Source: Pseudomonas anguilliseptica
GTDB lineage: Bacteria; Pseudomonadota; Gammaproteobacteria; Pseudomonadales; Pseudomonadaceae
Length of the DNA: 64,000 nucleotides
Assembly (NCBI RefSeq): GCF_021375795.1
Contig: NZ_JAEIOI010000002.1
Coordinates: 248,001 to 312,000, forward strand
Reading direction: 5' to 3'
A program made the position numbers and the translations under genes. The notes under the pieces were generated by a model. The model saw nothing but the letters and a program-made list of their open reading frames with translations. It did not search any database and was not told the origin of the DNA. Of the stretch, positions 23,108 to 30,892 are shown piece after piece. Positions within the stretch are counted from its first letter, which is position 1. Every line of letters begins with the position of its first letter.

Positions 23108-23260
23108 GGCTGGTCTCCTCATCGGTTAGCGCGATTTTATGAGTGTTAGATGAAGGCGCTATGACAACTGCGACGGCAGAAAACCGCCGCAAGACACAGG
23201 GCAAATCAGTCATTGCAGGCACTGTGCCAGGTGCACGTAGGTATTGAATCAGAGGGTGTT

Positions 23261-24376
23261 ATGGGGCTTTTCCATATTGGCTTGATCATCAACCCATTGG
23301 CCGGGCTGGGCGGCCCGGCGGGGTTCAAAGGCAGTGACGGCATGGCCGAGCAGGCCCTGGCTTTGGGGGTTGAAGCCAAAGCGGCGCTGCGCACGCAGAC
23401 GGCGCTTGAGGTGCTGCTGCCGCTGCGTGATCGCCTGGAAATCGTCACCTTTCCCGGCGCCATGGGCGCCGATTTGCTTGCCGAGATGGGCTTTGCCCAC
23501 CGTGTGGTCGGCGAGTTGGGCGAAGGCCCGAGCAGCGCCGCTGATACCCGCCAGGCTGTCGAACTGCTACAGGATGCTGGTGTCGCGCTGATTCTGTTTG
23601 CTGGTGGCGATGGCACGGCGCGAGATATCTGCGCGGCGGTACGTGAAGGTCAGCCCGTGCTGGGGATTCCGGCTGGGGTAAAGATTCAGTCCGGGGTCTA
23701 CGCCATCAGCCCACGCGCAGCCGGTGAGCTGACTGCACGGCTGGTCGAGGGCGGCCTGGTGCGTCTGAGCAGCGGTGAAGTACGTGATATTGATGAAAGC
23801 GCCCTGCGTGAAGGTCGGGTGACGGCGCGCTGGTATGGCGAACTGACCGTACCGCAGGAAGGCGGCTATGTGCAGCAGGTTAAGCAGAGCGGCGTCGAAT
23901 CCGAAGAGCTGGTACTGATTGACCTGGCCGACTGGCTGCAGGACAGCTGGGAAAGCGATGTACGTTATGTCTTCGGCCCCGGCTCGACCCTGCATGGCCT
24001 GGCGCAGAATCTCGGCTTGCAGACCACGCTGCTGGGCGTCGATGTGATCGAGAATGGTCAGCTGCTGGCCAGCGATGTCACCGAGGCGCAGCTGTTCGAG
24101 CTGGTTGATGGTCATCCCGCGCGGCTGCTGGTGACTGCGATTGGCGGTCAGGGCCATATTATTGGCCGTGGCAACCAGCAGATCAGCCCACGGGTGCTGC
24201 GCGCCATCGGCCTGGAAAACCTGCGGGTGGTCGCCACCAAGCGCAAGCTCGGCACACTGGAAGGTCGGCCGTTGCTGGTGGACAGTGGTGATACGGTGCT
24301 GGACGATGCCTTCCCCGATGTGGTGCGCGTGTGGGCCGGTTATAAGGAAGAGCTGCTGTATCCGGTTGCACGCTGA
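23261..24376 (+). CDS. ATP-NAD kinase family protein
   Basis: 371 residues. The kinase signature GGDGTARDICAAV lies near residue 118, in the setting FAGGDGT typical of NAD kinase and diacylglycerol kinase folds; the N-terminus GLIINPLAGLGGP matches the AcoX-like branch. This branch is separate from the canonical NAD kinase NadK, so its substrate is uncertain. I chose ATG 23261 (MGLFHIGLIINP); the frame extends to 23213 without good signals. It diverges from the 53-residue gene. A family-2 REP follows the stop by 10 bp. Confidence 0.87.
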   Translation: MGLFHIGLIINPLAGLGGPAGFKGSDGMAEQALALGVEAKAALRTQTALEVLLPLRDRLEIVTFPGAMGADLLAEMGFAHRVVGELGEGPSSAADTRQAVELLQDAGVALILFAGGDGTARDICAAVREGQPVLGIPAGVKIQSGVYAISPRAAGELTARLVEGGLVRLSSGEVRDIDESALREGRVTARWYGELTVPQEGGYVQQVKQSGVESEELVLIDLADWLQDSWESDVRYVFGPGSTLHGLAQNLGLQTTLLGVDVIENGQLLASDVTEAQLFELVDGHPARLLVTAIGGQGHIIGRGNQQISPRVLRAIGLENLRVVATKRKLGTLEGRPLLVDSGDTVLDDAFPDVVRVWAGYKEELLYPVAR

Positions 24377-24386
24377 AGCTAAAGGG

Positions 24387-24439
24387 TAGGAGCCAGCTTG
24401 CTGGCGATCATTGGTCAATCGCCAGCAAGCTGGCTCCTA
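24387..24439. repeat. REP-type palindrome, family 2 (copy 2)
   Basis: Perfect 22-base inverted arms at 24387-24408 and 24418-24439, identical to the arms of the copy at 16401-16458, with a different 9-base loop. It sits between the ATP-NAD kinase and DUF1287 genes, both plus strand. Confidence 0.88.
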
Positions 24440-24461
24440 GAAAAGGCTCGGGAGATTTTCA

Positions 24462-25037
24462 ATGCGTGTTGTGCTGACTCTGTTATTGGGTTGCCTGCTG
24501 GCCTTTGACGCCTGGGCACTGCAGGCCGATGCCCTGGTCACAGCGGCCCGCGAGCAGGTCGGCGTAACCCTGAGTTATGACCCTGCTTACCGCCGCCTGA
24601 GTTACCCCAATGGTGATGTACCACTCAATACCGGTGTGTGCACCGATGTGGTAATCCGCGCGCTGCGCCAGCAAGGCCTGGATTTGCAGCAAGCGGTGCA
24701 TCAGGATATGCGCGCTAACTTTCGCCTGTATCCCAAGAACTGGGGGCTAAGCCGCCCCGACAGCAATATTGACCACCGCCGCGTGCCGAATCTGATGACC
24801 TGGTTCAAACGCCAGGGCTGGTCGCTGCCGCCTGGCCAGGATGCTGCGCGCTATCGCCCTGGCGATATCGTCACCTGGGATCTGGGCGGCGGCCTGACCC
24901 ATATCGGCATTATCAGCGACCGCCAGGCTGGCAGCGGGGTGCCCCTGGTGCTGCACAATATCGGCCGTGGCACTCAGGAAGAGGACATCCTCTTTAGCTT
25001 TAAGATCACCGGCCATTACCGTATCCCGGCCGCCTAA
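24462..25037 (+). CDS. DUF1287 family secreted protein
   Basis: 191 residues with an N-terminal signal peptide (about 1-19, ending near DAWA). The mature part has DVVIRALRQQGLDLQQAVHQDM, DSNIDHRRVPNLMTWFKRQG and DIVTWDLGGGLTHIGIISD, the pattern of DUF1287 (NlpC/P60-like cysteine-peptidase fold), with a possible catalytic Cys in TGVCTDVVIR and His in THIGII. A role in cell wall peptide cleavage is a family-level guess. The stop TAA (25035-25037) is also the left copy of the 3-bp duplication flanking the MITE-like element, so the original C-terminus may have differed. Confidence 0.85.
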   Translation: MRVVLTLLLGCLLAFDAWALQADALVTAAREQVGVTLSYDPAYRRLSYPNGDVPLNTGVCTDVVIRALRQQGLDLQQAVHQDMRANFRLYPKNWGLSRPDSNIDHRRVPNLMTWFKRQGWSLPPGQDAARYRPGDIVTWDLGGGLTHIGIISDRQAGSGVPLVLHNIGRGTQEEDILFSFKITGHYRIPAA

Positions 25038-25177
25038 GAGCCTGTTTACGATCTGCTGCGCGTCGGCCATCCTGCGTTAAAAACAGCCTCGGAATGCTCA
25101 TTTACAACCAGTAAACTCCGCTTCCTCGGCTGTTTTTGCCTTGTCTGGCTCTAGCTCGCGAGATCGTAAACAGGCTC
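25038..25177. mobile_element. MITE-like palindromic element, 140 bp
   Basis: Perfect 17-bp terminal inverted repeats (GAGCCTGTTTACGATCT, 25038-25054 and 25161-25177) bracket a 140-bp non-coding element. Both ends are flanked by TAA (25035-25037 and 25178-25180), a possible target duplication. Inside, a second imperfect dyad (aaaaacagcctcgg ... cctcggctgttttt) can form a nested hairpin. No transposase frame is present. I recall near-identical sequences repeated in other Pseudomonas genomes, but this is memory, not a search. Confidence 0.75.
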
Positions 25178-25203
25178 TAAGGGCTGCATTGAAGGAGTTG
25201 GGT

Positions 25204-25638
25204 ATGCAGGAGCAAACACGTCCACCCCTTATCCAGCCAGGCGAGCGCGTGGTGCTGTTCGACGGGGTGTGCAAGCTGTGCAACGGCTGGGCGAAGTTTC
25301 TGATTCGTCATGACGTTAAGCAGCGCTTTCGCCTGGCCTCGGTGCAATCGGCCGAGGGCCAGGCGCTATTGGCCTGGGGCGGCTTGCCCACCGAGCGTTT
25401 CGATACCATGGCCTTGATCGAGAATGACCAGATGCTGCTGCGTTCGGACGCAGTGCTGCGCATCGTCGCGCAATTGCCTAAGCCATGGCGCTGGCTGGCC
25501 TGGCTGGGGTTGATTCCACGGCCTGTGCGTGACTGGTGCTACGACCGTATTGCCCTGAATCGCTACCGGCTGTTTGGGCGCTATGACAGCTGCCTGCTAC
25601 CTAGCGCCGACCATGCCCGGCGCTTTTTGCATGACTGA
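25204..25638 (+). CDS. DCC family thiol-disulfide oxidoreductase (DUF393)
   Basis: 144 residues. A thioredoxin-like protein whose name motif is present: LFDGVCKLCNGWAKFL, with the CxxC pair at Cys23 and Cys26. The later part (WYDRIALNRYRLFG-like, here WCYDRIALNRYRLFG) is also typical of the DUF393 family. The start at 25204 has ggag upstream; the frame runs back into the MITE-like element, which I exclude. It overlaps the DoxX-like gene by 8 bp, a common partner of DCC proteins. No substrate is known. Confidence 0.9.
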   Translation: MQEQTRPPLIQPGERVVLFDGVCKLCNGWAKFLIRHDVKQRFRLASVQSAEGQALLAWGGLPTERFDTMALIENDQMLLRSDAVLRIVAQLPKPWRWLAWLGLIPRPVRDWCYDRIALNRYRLFGRYDSCLLPSADHARRFLHD

Positions 25639-26020
25639 TCCGCGTTTGCTGCAAATCGCCTGGGTCGCACGTATCGCTCTGGCGCTGGTGTTTATCTGGC
25701 ACGGCCTGGTGCCGAAGATTCTCTGGCTGAGCCCGGATGAGCTGGCGATGATCCAGGCGCACAACTTGCCGGCTCCCGAATGGGTGGCGCGCATTGCCGG
25801 GCTGGCGGAAATCATCCTGGGTTTATTGCTGCTGTGGCGGCGTCAGCGTTGGCCCTTGCTGCTGGCCGGCGTGCTGTTGATTGGCTTGCTGCTTGATGTG
25901 GCGCTATTGAGTCCCCATCTACTGCTGCAGGCATTCAATCCGCTGAGCACCAACCTCGCCGCCCTGGCGCTGTGTTGGCTGGCCTGGCGGGCGGAAACGC
26001 CGCAATCGCCTACTCATTAA
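25631..26020 (+). CDS. DoxX-like small membrane protein
   Basis: 129 residues with four hydrophobic segments (about 8-28, 50-66, 70-92 and 100-117), in the arrangement of DoxX-like/DUF4345-type proteins. The N-terminal part ARIALALVFIWHGLVPKILWLSPDE resembles the family's first helix and loop. DoxX-type proteins often accompany DCC thioredoxin-like proteins; a role in membrane redox is inferred. The ATG overlaps the DCC stop by 8 bp, supporting coupling. Confidence 0.8.
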   Translation: MTDPRLLQIAWVARIALALVFIWHGLVPKILWLSPDELAMIQAHNLPAPEWVARIAGLAEIILGLLLLWRRQRWPLLLAGVLLIGLLLDVALLSPHLLLQAFNPLSTNLAALALCWLAWRAETPQSPTH

Positions 26021-26047
26021 CGGGCGTCAGCGCCCCAGCGAGCCTGC

Positions 26048-27826
26048 ATGCTTTCGATCCTGTCTTCCCGTCAGCGCAATGCCCTGCGTATGGCCTGGCG
26101 CTTTATTGCGCCCTATCGTGGTCGCGTGTTCGGGGCCTTGCTGGCGCTGATGTTTACCGCCGCCATCACCCTGTCGATGGGCCAGGGCATCAAGCTGCTG
26201 GTCGACCAAGGCCTGGCCACGCAGTCGCCGGCAGCATTGCAGCAGTCGATCGGGCTGTTCTTCGTGCTGGTATTGGCGCTGGCCATCGGCACCTTTACCC
26301 GTTTTTACTTGGTGTCGTGGATTGGCGAGCGTTTTGTCGCCGATATCCGCAAACGGGTGTTCAACCACCTGATCGAACTGCACCCGGGCTTTTATGAGAG
26401 CAACCGCAGCTCGGAGATTCAGTCGCGGCTGACTGCCGATACCACGCTGCTGCAATCGGTGATCGGTTCGTCACTGTCGATGGCGCTGCGCAACCTGATC
26501 ATGCTGGTCGGCGGCAGCGTGTTGCTGGTGGTGACCAACGCCAAGCTCAGCGGCATCGTGTTGATGGCGTTGCCGCTGGTGGTCGCGCCGATTCTGATCT
26601 TCGGCCGCCGCGTGCGTGCGTTGTCGCGGCAGAGCCAGGACCGGGTGGCGGATGTCGGCAGCTATGTTGGCGAGGTGCTGGGACAGATCAAGACCGTGCA
26701 GGCCTACAACCACCAGAATGAGGACAAGCGCCGTTTCGGCCTGTCTGCCGAGGCCGCCTTCGATACCGCGCGCCAGCGTATCGCCCAGCGTGCCTGGCTG
26801 ATTACCGTGGTGATCGTGCTGGTGCTTGGCGCGGTGGGGGTAATGCTCTGGGTCGGTGGTATGGACGTGATTGCCGGGCGAATTTCCGGCGGTGAGCTGG
26901 CGGCTTTCGTGTTCTACAGCCTGATCGTAGGCTCGGCCTTTGGTACCTTGAGCGAGGTCATTGGCGAGCTGCAACGCGCTGCGGGTGCTGCCGAACGTAT
27001 CGCCGAGCTGTTACAGGCGCGCAATGAAATCACCCCGCCGGCGTCCGCTGCGTTGCATCTGACTCAGCCGGTGCTGGGCCGTATCGAACTGCAAGGGCTA
27101 CGTTTCGCCTACCCGTCGCGGCCTGGCAGCTTTGCCGTGGATGGCATCGACTTGCAGGTTTCAGCGGGGGAAACCCTGGCCTTGGTCGGGCCATCCGGTG
27201 CCGGTAAATCCACGCTGTTTGATCTGTTGCTGCGCTTTTTCGACCCGCAACAGGGTCGCATCCTGATTGATGGCGTGCCGATCCAGCAGCTTGATCCGCG
27301 CGAATTGCGCAGCAGCTTTGCCCTGGTGTCGCAGAACCCCGCGCTGTTCTTCGGCTCGGTGGAGGACAATATCCGCTATGGCAAAACCAGCGCGACGCTG
27401 GCTGAAGTCGAAGCGGCGGCCAGAGCCGCGCATGCCCATGAGTTCATCATGAAGTTGCCGAATGGCTACCAGACTCATCTGGGCGATGCCGGGCTGGGGC
27501 TATCCGGGGGCCAGCGTCAACGCCTGGCGATTGCTCGCGCGCTGTTGGTGGATGCGCCGATTCTGCTGCTCGATGAGGCGACCAGTGCACTGGACGCCGA
27601 GAGCGAGCACTTGATTCAGCAAGCCCTGCCGCCGCTGATGGCAGGGCGCACGACTCTGGTGATCGCCCATCGGCTGGCCACGGTAAAAAGTGCTGACCGC
27701 ATCGCAGTGATCGAGCACGGCAAGCTGGCCGCGATTGGCACGCACAGCGAGCTGGTCAACAGCAGTCCGCTGTATGCCCGTTTAGCCGAGTTGCAGTTCA
27801 GTAACGAGGCGGAGGCCGCTGTTTAA
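26048..27826 (+). CDS. ABC exporter, fused permease and ATPase (MsbA-like)
   Basis: 592 residues. The N-terminal six-helix ABC exporter domain (about 18-310) is followed by the nucleotide-binding domain (about 345-585) with Walker A GPSGAGKS, signature LSGGQRQRLAIAR, Walker B ILLLDEATSALD and the His switch VIAHRLATV. One such polypeptide would dimerise to export lipid, peptide or drug. It is MsbA-like in layout but lies apart from the usual lpxK context, so it is probably not MsbA itself. It ends in TTAA, shared with the convergent rhtA-like gene. Confidence 0.92.
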   Translation: MLSILSSRQRNALRMAWRFIAPYRGRVFGALLALMFTAAITLSMGQGIKLLVDQGLATQSPAALQQSIGLFFVLVLALAIGTFTRFYLVSWIGERFVADIRKRVFNHLIELHPGFYESNRSSEIQSRLTADTTLLQSVIGSSLSMALRNLIMLVGGSVLLVVTNAKLSGIVLMALPLVVAPILIFGRRVRALSRQSQDRVADVGSYVGEVLGQIKTVQAYNHQNEDKRRFGLSAEAAFDTARQRIAQRAWLITVVIVLVLGAVGVMLWVGGMDVIAGRISGGELAAFVFYSLIVGSAFGTLSEVIGELQRAAGAAERIAELLQARNEITPPASAALHLTQPVLGRIELQGLRFAYPSRPGSFAVDGIDLQVSAGETLALVGPSGAGKSTLFDLLLRFFDPQQGRILIDGVPIQQLDPRELRSSFALVSQNPALFFGSVEDNIRYGKTSATLAEVEAAARAAHAHEFIMKLPNGYQTHLGDAGLGLSGGQRQRLAIARALLVDAPILLLDEATSALDAESEHLIQQALPPLMAGRTTLVIAHRLATVKSADRIAVIEHGKLAAIGTHSELVNSSPLYARLAELQFSNEAEAAV

Positions 27827-28695
27827 AGCGGCTTGGCTTTGGGGCGTATGGTCGCCGCTGCACCGGCCGAGGCGAGGATGATGGCGCTGATCGCCAGCCA
27901 TTGACTGAGGGTCAGGCGCTCGCTGAGGAATAGCAGGCCAGAAAGCGCGGCAATCGCCGGCTCCATGCTCATCAGGATGCTGAAGGTGCGCGCGGGCAGG
28001 CGGGTCAGGGCGACCATTTCCAGGCTGTAGGGCAGGGCCGAGGACAGCACGGCGACGCCGAGGGCGACGGGCAGCAGGTCTAGGGAAAAAAGGCCGCTGC
28101 CGGCTTGCCACAGGCCAATCGGGAACACCAGCATGGCCGCGACGATGGTGCCGAGTGCCACAGTCTGCTTGCCGTGCTCAGCGCCGGCCTGTTGTCCGAA
28201 AACGATATACAGCGCCCAGCACAGCCCAGCCGCCAAGGCCAGGGCCATGCCGACCGGGTCCAGCGGCACCTCGCTTTGGCCGGTGGGCAGCAGCAGCCAG
28301 AGGCCGAAAACTGCCAGGGCGATCCAGACGAAATCCACCAAACGGCGTGACGACAACAGCGCCAGGCCCAGCGGGCCGGTGAATTCCAGAGCCACGGCGA
28401 TGCCCAGCGGAATGGTTTTCAGCGAGAGGTAGAACAGCAGGTTCATACCGCCCAGTGACAGCCCGTAAGCCAGCAGCGAACGGCTGGACTTCAGCGTCAG
28501 CTTGGCCTGCCAGGGCCGCATCAGGATGCACAGGATCAGCGCGCCAAGGCTCAAACGCAGGGCCGTGGTACCGCTGGCGCCAATCTCCGGGAACAGCCCC
28601 TTGGCCAGGGATGCGCCGCTCTGGATCGAGGTCATGGCGATCAACAGCAACAGGATCGGCAGGATCACCAGAGAGAATTGCGTTGAGCGCGGCAT
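27823..28695 (-). CDS. RhtA-like threonine/homoserine exporter (EamA family)
   Basis: 290 residues with about ten hydrophobic segments. The sequence TSIQSGASLAKGLFPEIGASGTTALRL and the later LGVAVLSSALPYSLEMVALTRLPARTFSILMSMEPAIAAL match the RhtA branch of the EamA superfamily, which exports threonine and homoserine. Substrate is by family only. The start at 28695 is chosen over 28758 because AAGGAA precedes it. It is convergent with the ABC gene: the two stop codons overlap on the self-complementary TTAA at 27823-27826. Confidence 0.85.
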   Translation of the reverse strand: MPRSTQFSLVILPILLLLIAMTSIQSGASLAKGLFPEIGASGTTALRLSLGALILCILMRPWQAKLTLKSSRSLLAYGLSLGGMNLLFYLSLKTIPLGIAVALEFTGPLGLALLSSRRLVDFVWIALAVFGLWLLLPTGQSEVPLDPVGMALALAAGLCWALYIVFGQQAGAEHGKQTVALGTIVAAMLVFPIGLWQAGSGLFSLDLLPVALGVAVLSSALPYSLEMVALTRLPARTFSILMSMEPAIAALSGLLFLSERLTLSQWLAISAIILASAGAAATIRPKAKPL

Positions 28696-28720
28696 GGCTG
28701 TTCCTTGGTTTTTGTTCGTT

Positions 28721-28752
28721 AATAAAAAAGCCGGCCACTGAGGCCGGCTTTC
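28721..28752 (-). terminator. Rho-independent terminator downstream of ppnP
   Basis: A 9-bp stem (aagccggcc / ggccggctt) followed on the minus strand by a TTTTTTATT tract. It lies between ppnP and the rhtA-like gene, both minus strand. Confidence 0.85.
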
Positions 28753-28769
28753 AGGCACCTGGCCGGGGC

Positions 28770-29051
28770 TTAGCGGTATTCACACAGGTAGGCGGTGTCG
28801 GCCGCTACCTTGAGCTGAAACTTGCTGTCGGCCGGTACGGTGAACTTGCTGCCGCTGGTGAAGGTTTCCCAGTTGTCGCTGCCTGGCAGTTTCACGGTCA
28901 GGGCGCCGGCGACAACGTGCATGATTTCCAGCTGGTTGGTGCCGAACTCGTATTCGCCTGCAGCCATCACGCCAATGGTGGCCGGGCCTTCAGCCATGCC
29001 GAAGGCGATGGATTTGACGGTGCCGTCGAAGTATTCATTGACCTTGAACAT
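28770..29051 (-). CDS. ppnP: Pyrimidine/purine nucleoside phosphorylase PpnP
   Basis: 93 residues. A small cupin-fold protein of the PpnP (YaiE, DUF1255) family, which phosphorolyses several nucleosides to base and ribose 1-phosphate. Family features: [15 protein letters not shown] at the N-terminus, [20 protein letters not shown], and the C-terminal strand [15 protein letters not shown]. Length matches the family. An aggaactgc site precedes the ATG. Terminator downstream; the next minus-strand gene upstream is the exonuclease gene. Confidence 0.93.
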   Translation of the reverse strand: MFKVNEYFDGTVKSIAFGMAEGPATIGVMAAGEYEFGTNQLEIMHVVAGALTVKLPGSDNWETFTSGSKFTVPADSKFQLKVAADTAYLCEYR

Positions 29052-29147
29052 CTGCAGTTCCTCGATAAAGGGATTGAAAGCGCTGGCTGCCAGTTATGGC
29101 AGGCCATGGAAAAAGGCCCGCCAGTATGCCCAAGCGGTTTTTCTTCG

Positions 29148-29699
29148 TCATCTGCTTTGCGCAGGCAAAACCAGTGGCAGCAGCCGGGCGGTATTGCGCG
29201 CATCAGTGAGGGCGCGGTGCTGTTGACCCTGGAAGGCCAAGCCCGCGAGGTTGAGGGCCATCTTCAGGCCTATCGGCTTGGCCAGTTGGCGGGCCTCGGC
29301 AAAGCGTTTCTTCAGGTTGATGTGGGGGAGTTGGCTCAGGTAACTGTCCAGCCCATGGGCCAGCCATTCCTGTTCGAACTGACGGCGGTCATAGTCACCC
29401 CAGCTGGCCCAGCCGGCCAGTTGTGCCTGATGGCTCTGCAGCCAGCGCTCGAACTGCGCCCAGACCACCGAAAGCGGAGCGGCCGCATCCACATCGGCCT
29501 GGCTTATCTGGGTCAGCTGACGGCAAAAGTGCGTCAGATGCGGACGCCGGGTAGGGCGGACAAAGCGCTGAAAGTGCTCAACCTCATGGCCATCGCGAGT
29601 GACCAGGCTGGCGCCGATTTCGATGATTTCCATTTCTGTGACTGGCCAGCCACCGTCTTCGGTGGTGGCTTCCAGGTCGATTACCAGCCAATGCTGCAT
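29148..29699 (-). CDS. DEDDh family 3'-5' exonuclease
   Basis: 183 residues. DnaQ-like exonuclease fold: Exo I motif VIDLEATTEDG with Asp8 and Glu10, Exo II Asp in WASWGDYDRRQFEQE, and Exo III HRALTDARNTARLL with the catalytic His and Asp. It belongs to the single-domain branch that includes oligoribonuclease-like and KapD-like proteins; its substrate is unknown. The ATG at 29699 (MQHWLVIDLEATTEDG) follows AAGGAGG, so the much longer frame reaching 30050 is rejected. Confidence 0.9.
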   Translation of the reverse strand: MQHWLVIDLEATTEDGGWPVTEMEIIEIGASLVTRDGHEVEHFQRFVRPTRRPHLTHFCRQLTQISQADVDAAAPLSVVWAQFERWLQSHQAQLAGWASWGDYDRRQFEQEWLAHGLDSYLSQLPHINLKKRFAEARQLAKPIGLKMALNLAGLAFQGQQHRALTDARNTARLLPLVLPAQSR

Positions 29700-29906
29700 A
29701 AGCCCTCCTTTGCCTGTGGCGAGTATGGAAGCGGAATCGGCTGCGGGTAAAGCCTGTCTGTCGGCTGCATCCATACAGTTTTGTCCTTTGGCTGTGCTGG
29801 TATTGGCCGCAGGTGGCGGGCATGCTTGCAGCCTAGGGGCTGAGCGGCGCGTAATGCGGCGCTGGGCGGTACGAGCGGTAACTGAAATCAGCGTAGAGGT
29901 GTTGGC

Positions 29907-30785
29907 ATGGCAAAGGTGGCGTTTATCGGGCTGGGGGTGATGGGCTACCCGATGGCGGGGCATCTGGCGCGTGCTGGCCATCAGGTGTGTGTGTATAACC
30001 GCACGGCCGGCAAGGCTGTGCAGTGGGCGAGTGAGTATGCCGGTAGCCATGCGCCAACCCCGCGTGAAGCCGCTGCTGGCGCCGAGTTTGTAATGGTCTG
30101 TGTTGGCAATGACGATGACCTACGTGGCGTGGTGCTGGGTGCCGACGGTGCCTTCGCTGGCATGCAAGCGGATGCCGTGCTGGTTGACCACACCACCGCG
30201 TCGGCCCACGTAGCGCGTGAACTTGCTGCACAGGCCAGCCAGCTGGGGCTGGGCTTTCTAGATGCCCCGGTTTCCGGTGGCCAGGCCGGCGCACAGAACG
30301 GTGTACTGACCATTATGGTCGGCGGCGCAGAGGCCACCTACGCCAAGGCCGAGCCGGTACTGCAGCCCTATGCTCGCATGACGCGTCTGATGGGGGAGGC
30401 CGGCAGTGGTCAACTGACCAAGATGGTCAATCAGATTTGCATTGTTGGCTTGGTCCAGGGATTGTCCGAAGCTCTGCATTTTGCCCAGTGTGCGGGCCTT
30501 GATGCTCATGGCGCCATGGAAGTGATCGGCAAGGGGGCTGCGCAGTCCTGGCAGCTGGATAACCGTCACAAGACCATGCTGGCCGGCGAGTTCGAACATG
30601 GTTTTGCCGTGGACTGGATGCGCAAAGACCTTTCTATTTTGCTGGATGAAGCGCGTAGCAATGGCGCGCAGTTGCCTGTCACTGCGCTGGTCGATCAATT
30701 CTATGCCGATGTACAGAGCATGGGCGGCGGCCGTTGGGACACCTCAAGCCTGCTGGCCCGCCTGCAGGGGCGCAAAACCCGCTGA
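29907..30785 (+). CDS. Beta-hydroxyacid dehydrogenase (3-hydroxyisobutyrate dehydrogenase family)
   Basis: 292 residues. An N-terminal Rossmann domain has VAFIGLGVMGYPMAGHLARAG and VCVYNRT; the motif FLDAPVSGGQAGAQNG contributes the substrate loop and the catalytic Lys lies in GQLTKMVNQI. The family oxidises beta-hydroxyacids such as 3-hydroxyisobutyrate, L-serine, tartronate semialdehyde or glyoxylate-type substrates with NAD(P). The substrate is not resolvable here; some Pseudomonas relatives act on L-serine. It stands alone upstream of the REC-EAL gene. Confidence 0.92.
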   Translation: MAKVAFIGLGVMGYPMAGHLARAGHQVCVYNRTAGKAVQWASEYAGSHAPTPREAAAGAEFVMVCVGNDDDLRGVVLGADGAFAGMQADAVLVDHTTASAHVARELAAQASQLGLGFLDAPVSGGQAGAQNGVLTIMVGGAEATYAKAEPVLQPYARMTRLMGEAGSGQLTKMVNQICIVGLVQGLSEALHFAQCAGLDAHGAMEVIGKGAAQSWQLDNRHKTMLAGEFEHGFAVDWMRKDLSILLDEARSNGAQLPVTALVDQFYADVQSMGGGRWDTSSLLARLQGRKTR

Positions 30786-30892
30786 ACTTGCTCGTGCGCA
30801 CCTCGCGCGCGGATTGCCTGACGTCTGGAGTGGGCCGTCTATACTGAGCTGACAACCAGTCAGGAATCGGTTGTGTTCCCACTCCATCAGGT

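Noticed and set aside
29700..30050. Long N-terminal extension of the exonuclease
   Set aside because: It overlaps the dehydrogenase gene on the other strand and ignores a strong AAGGAGG before ATG 29699.
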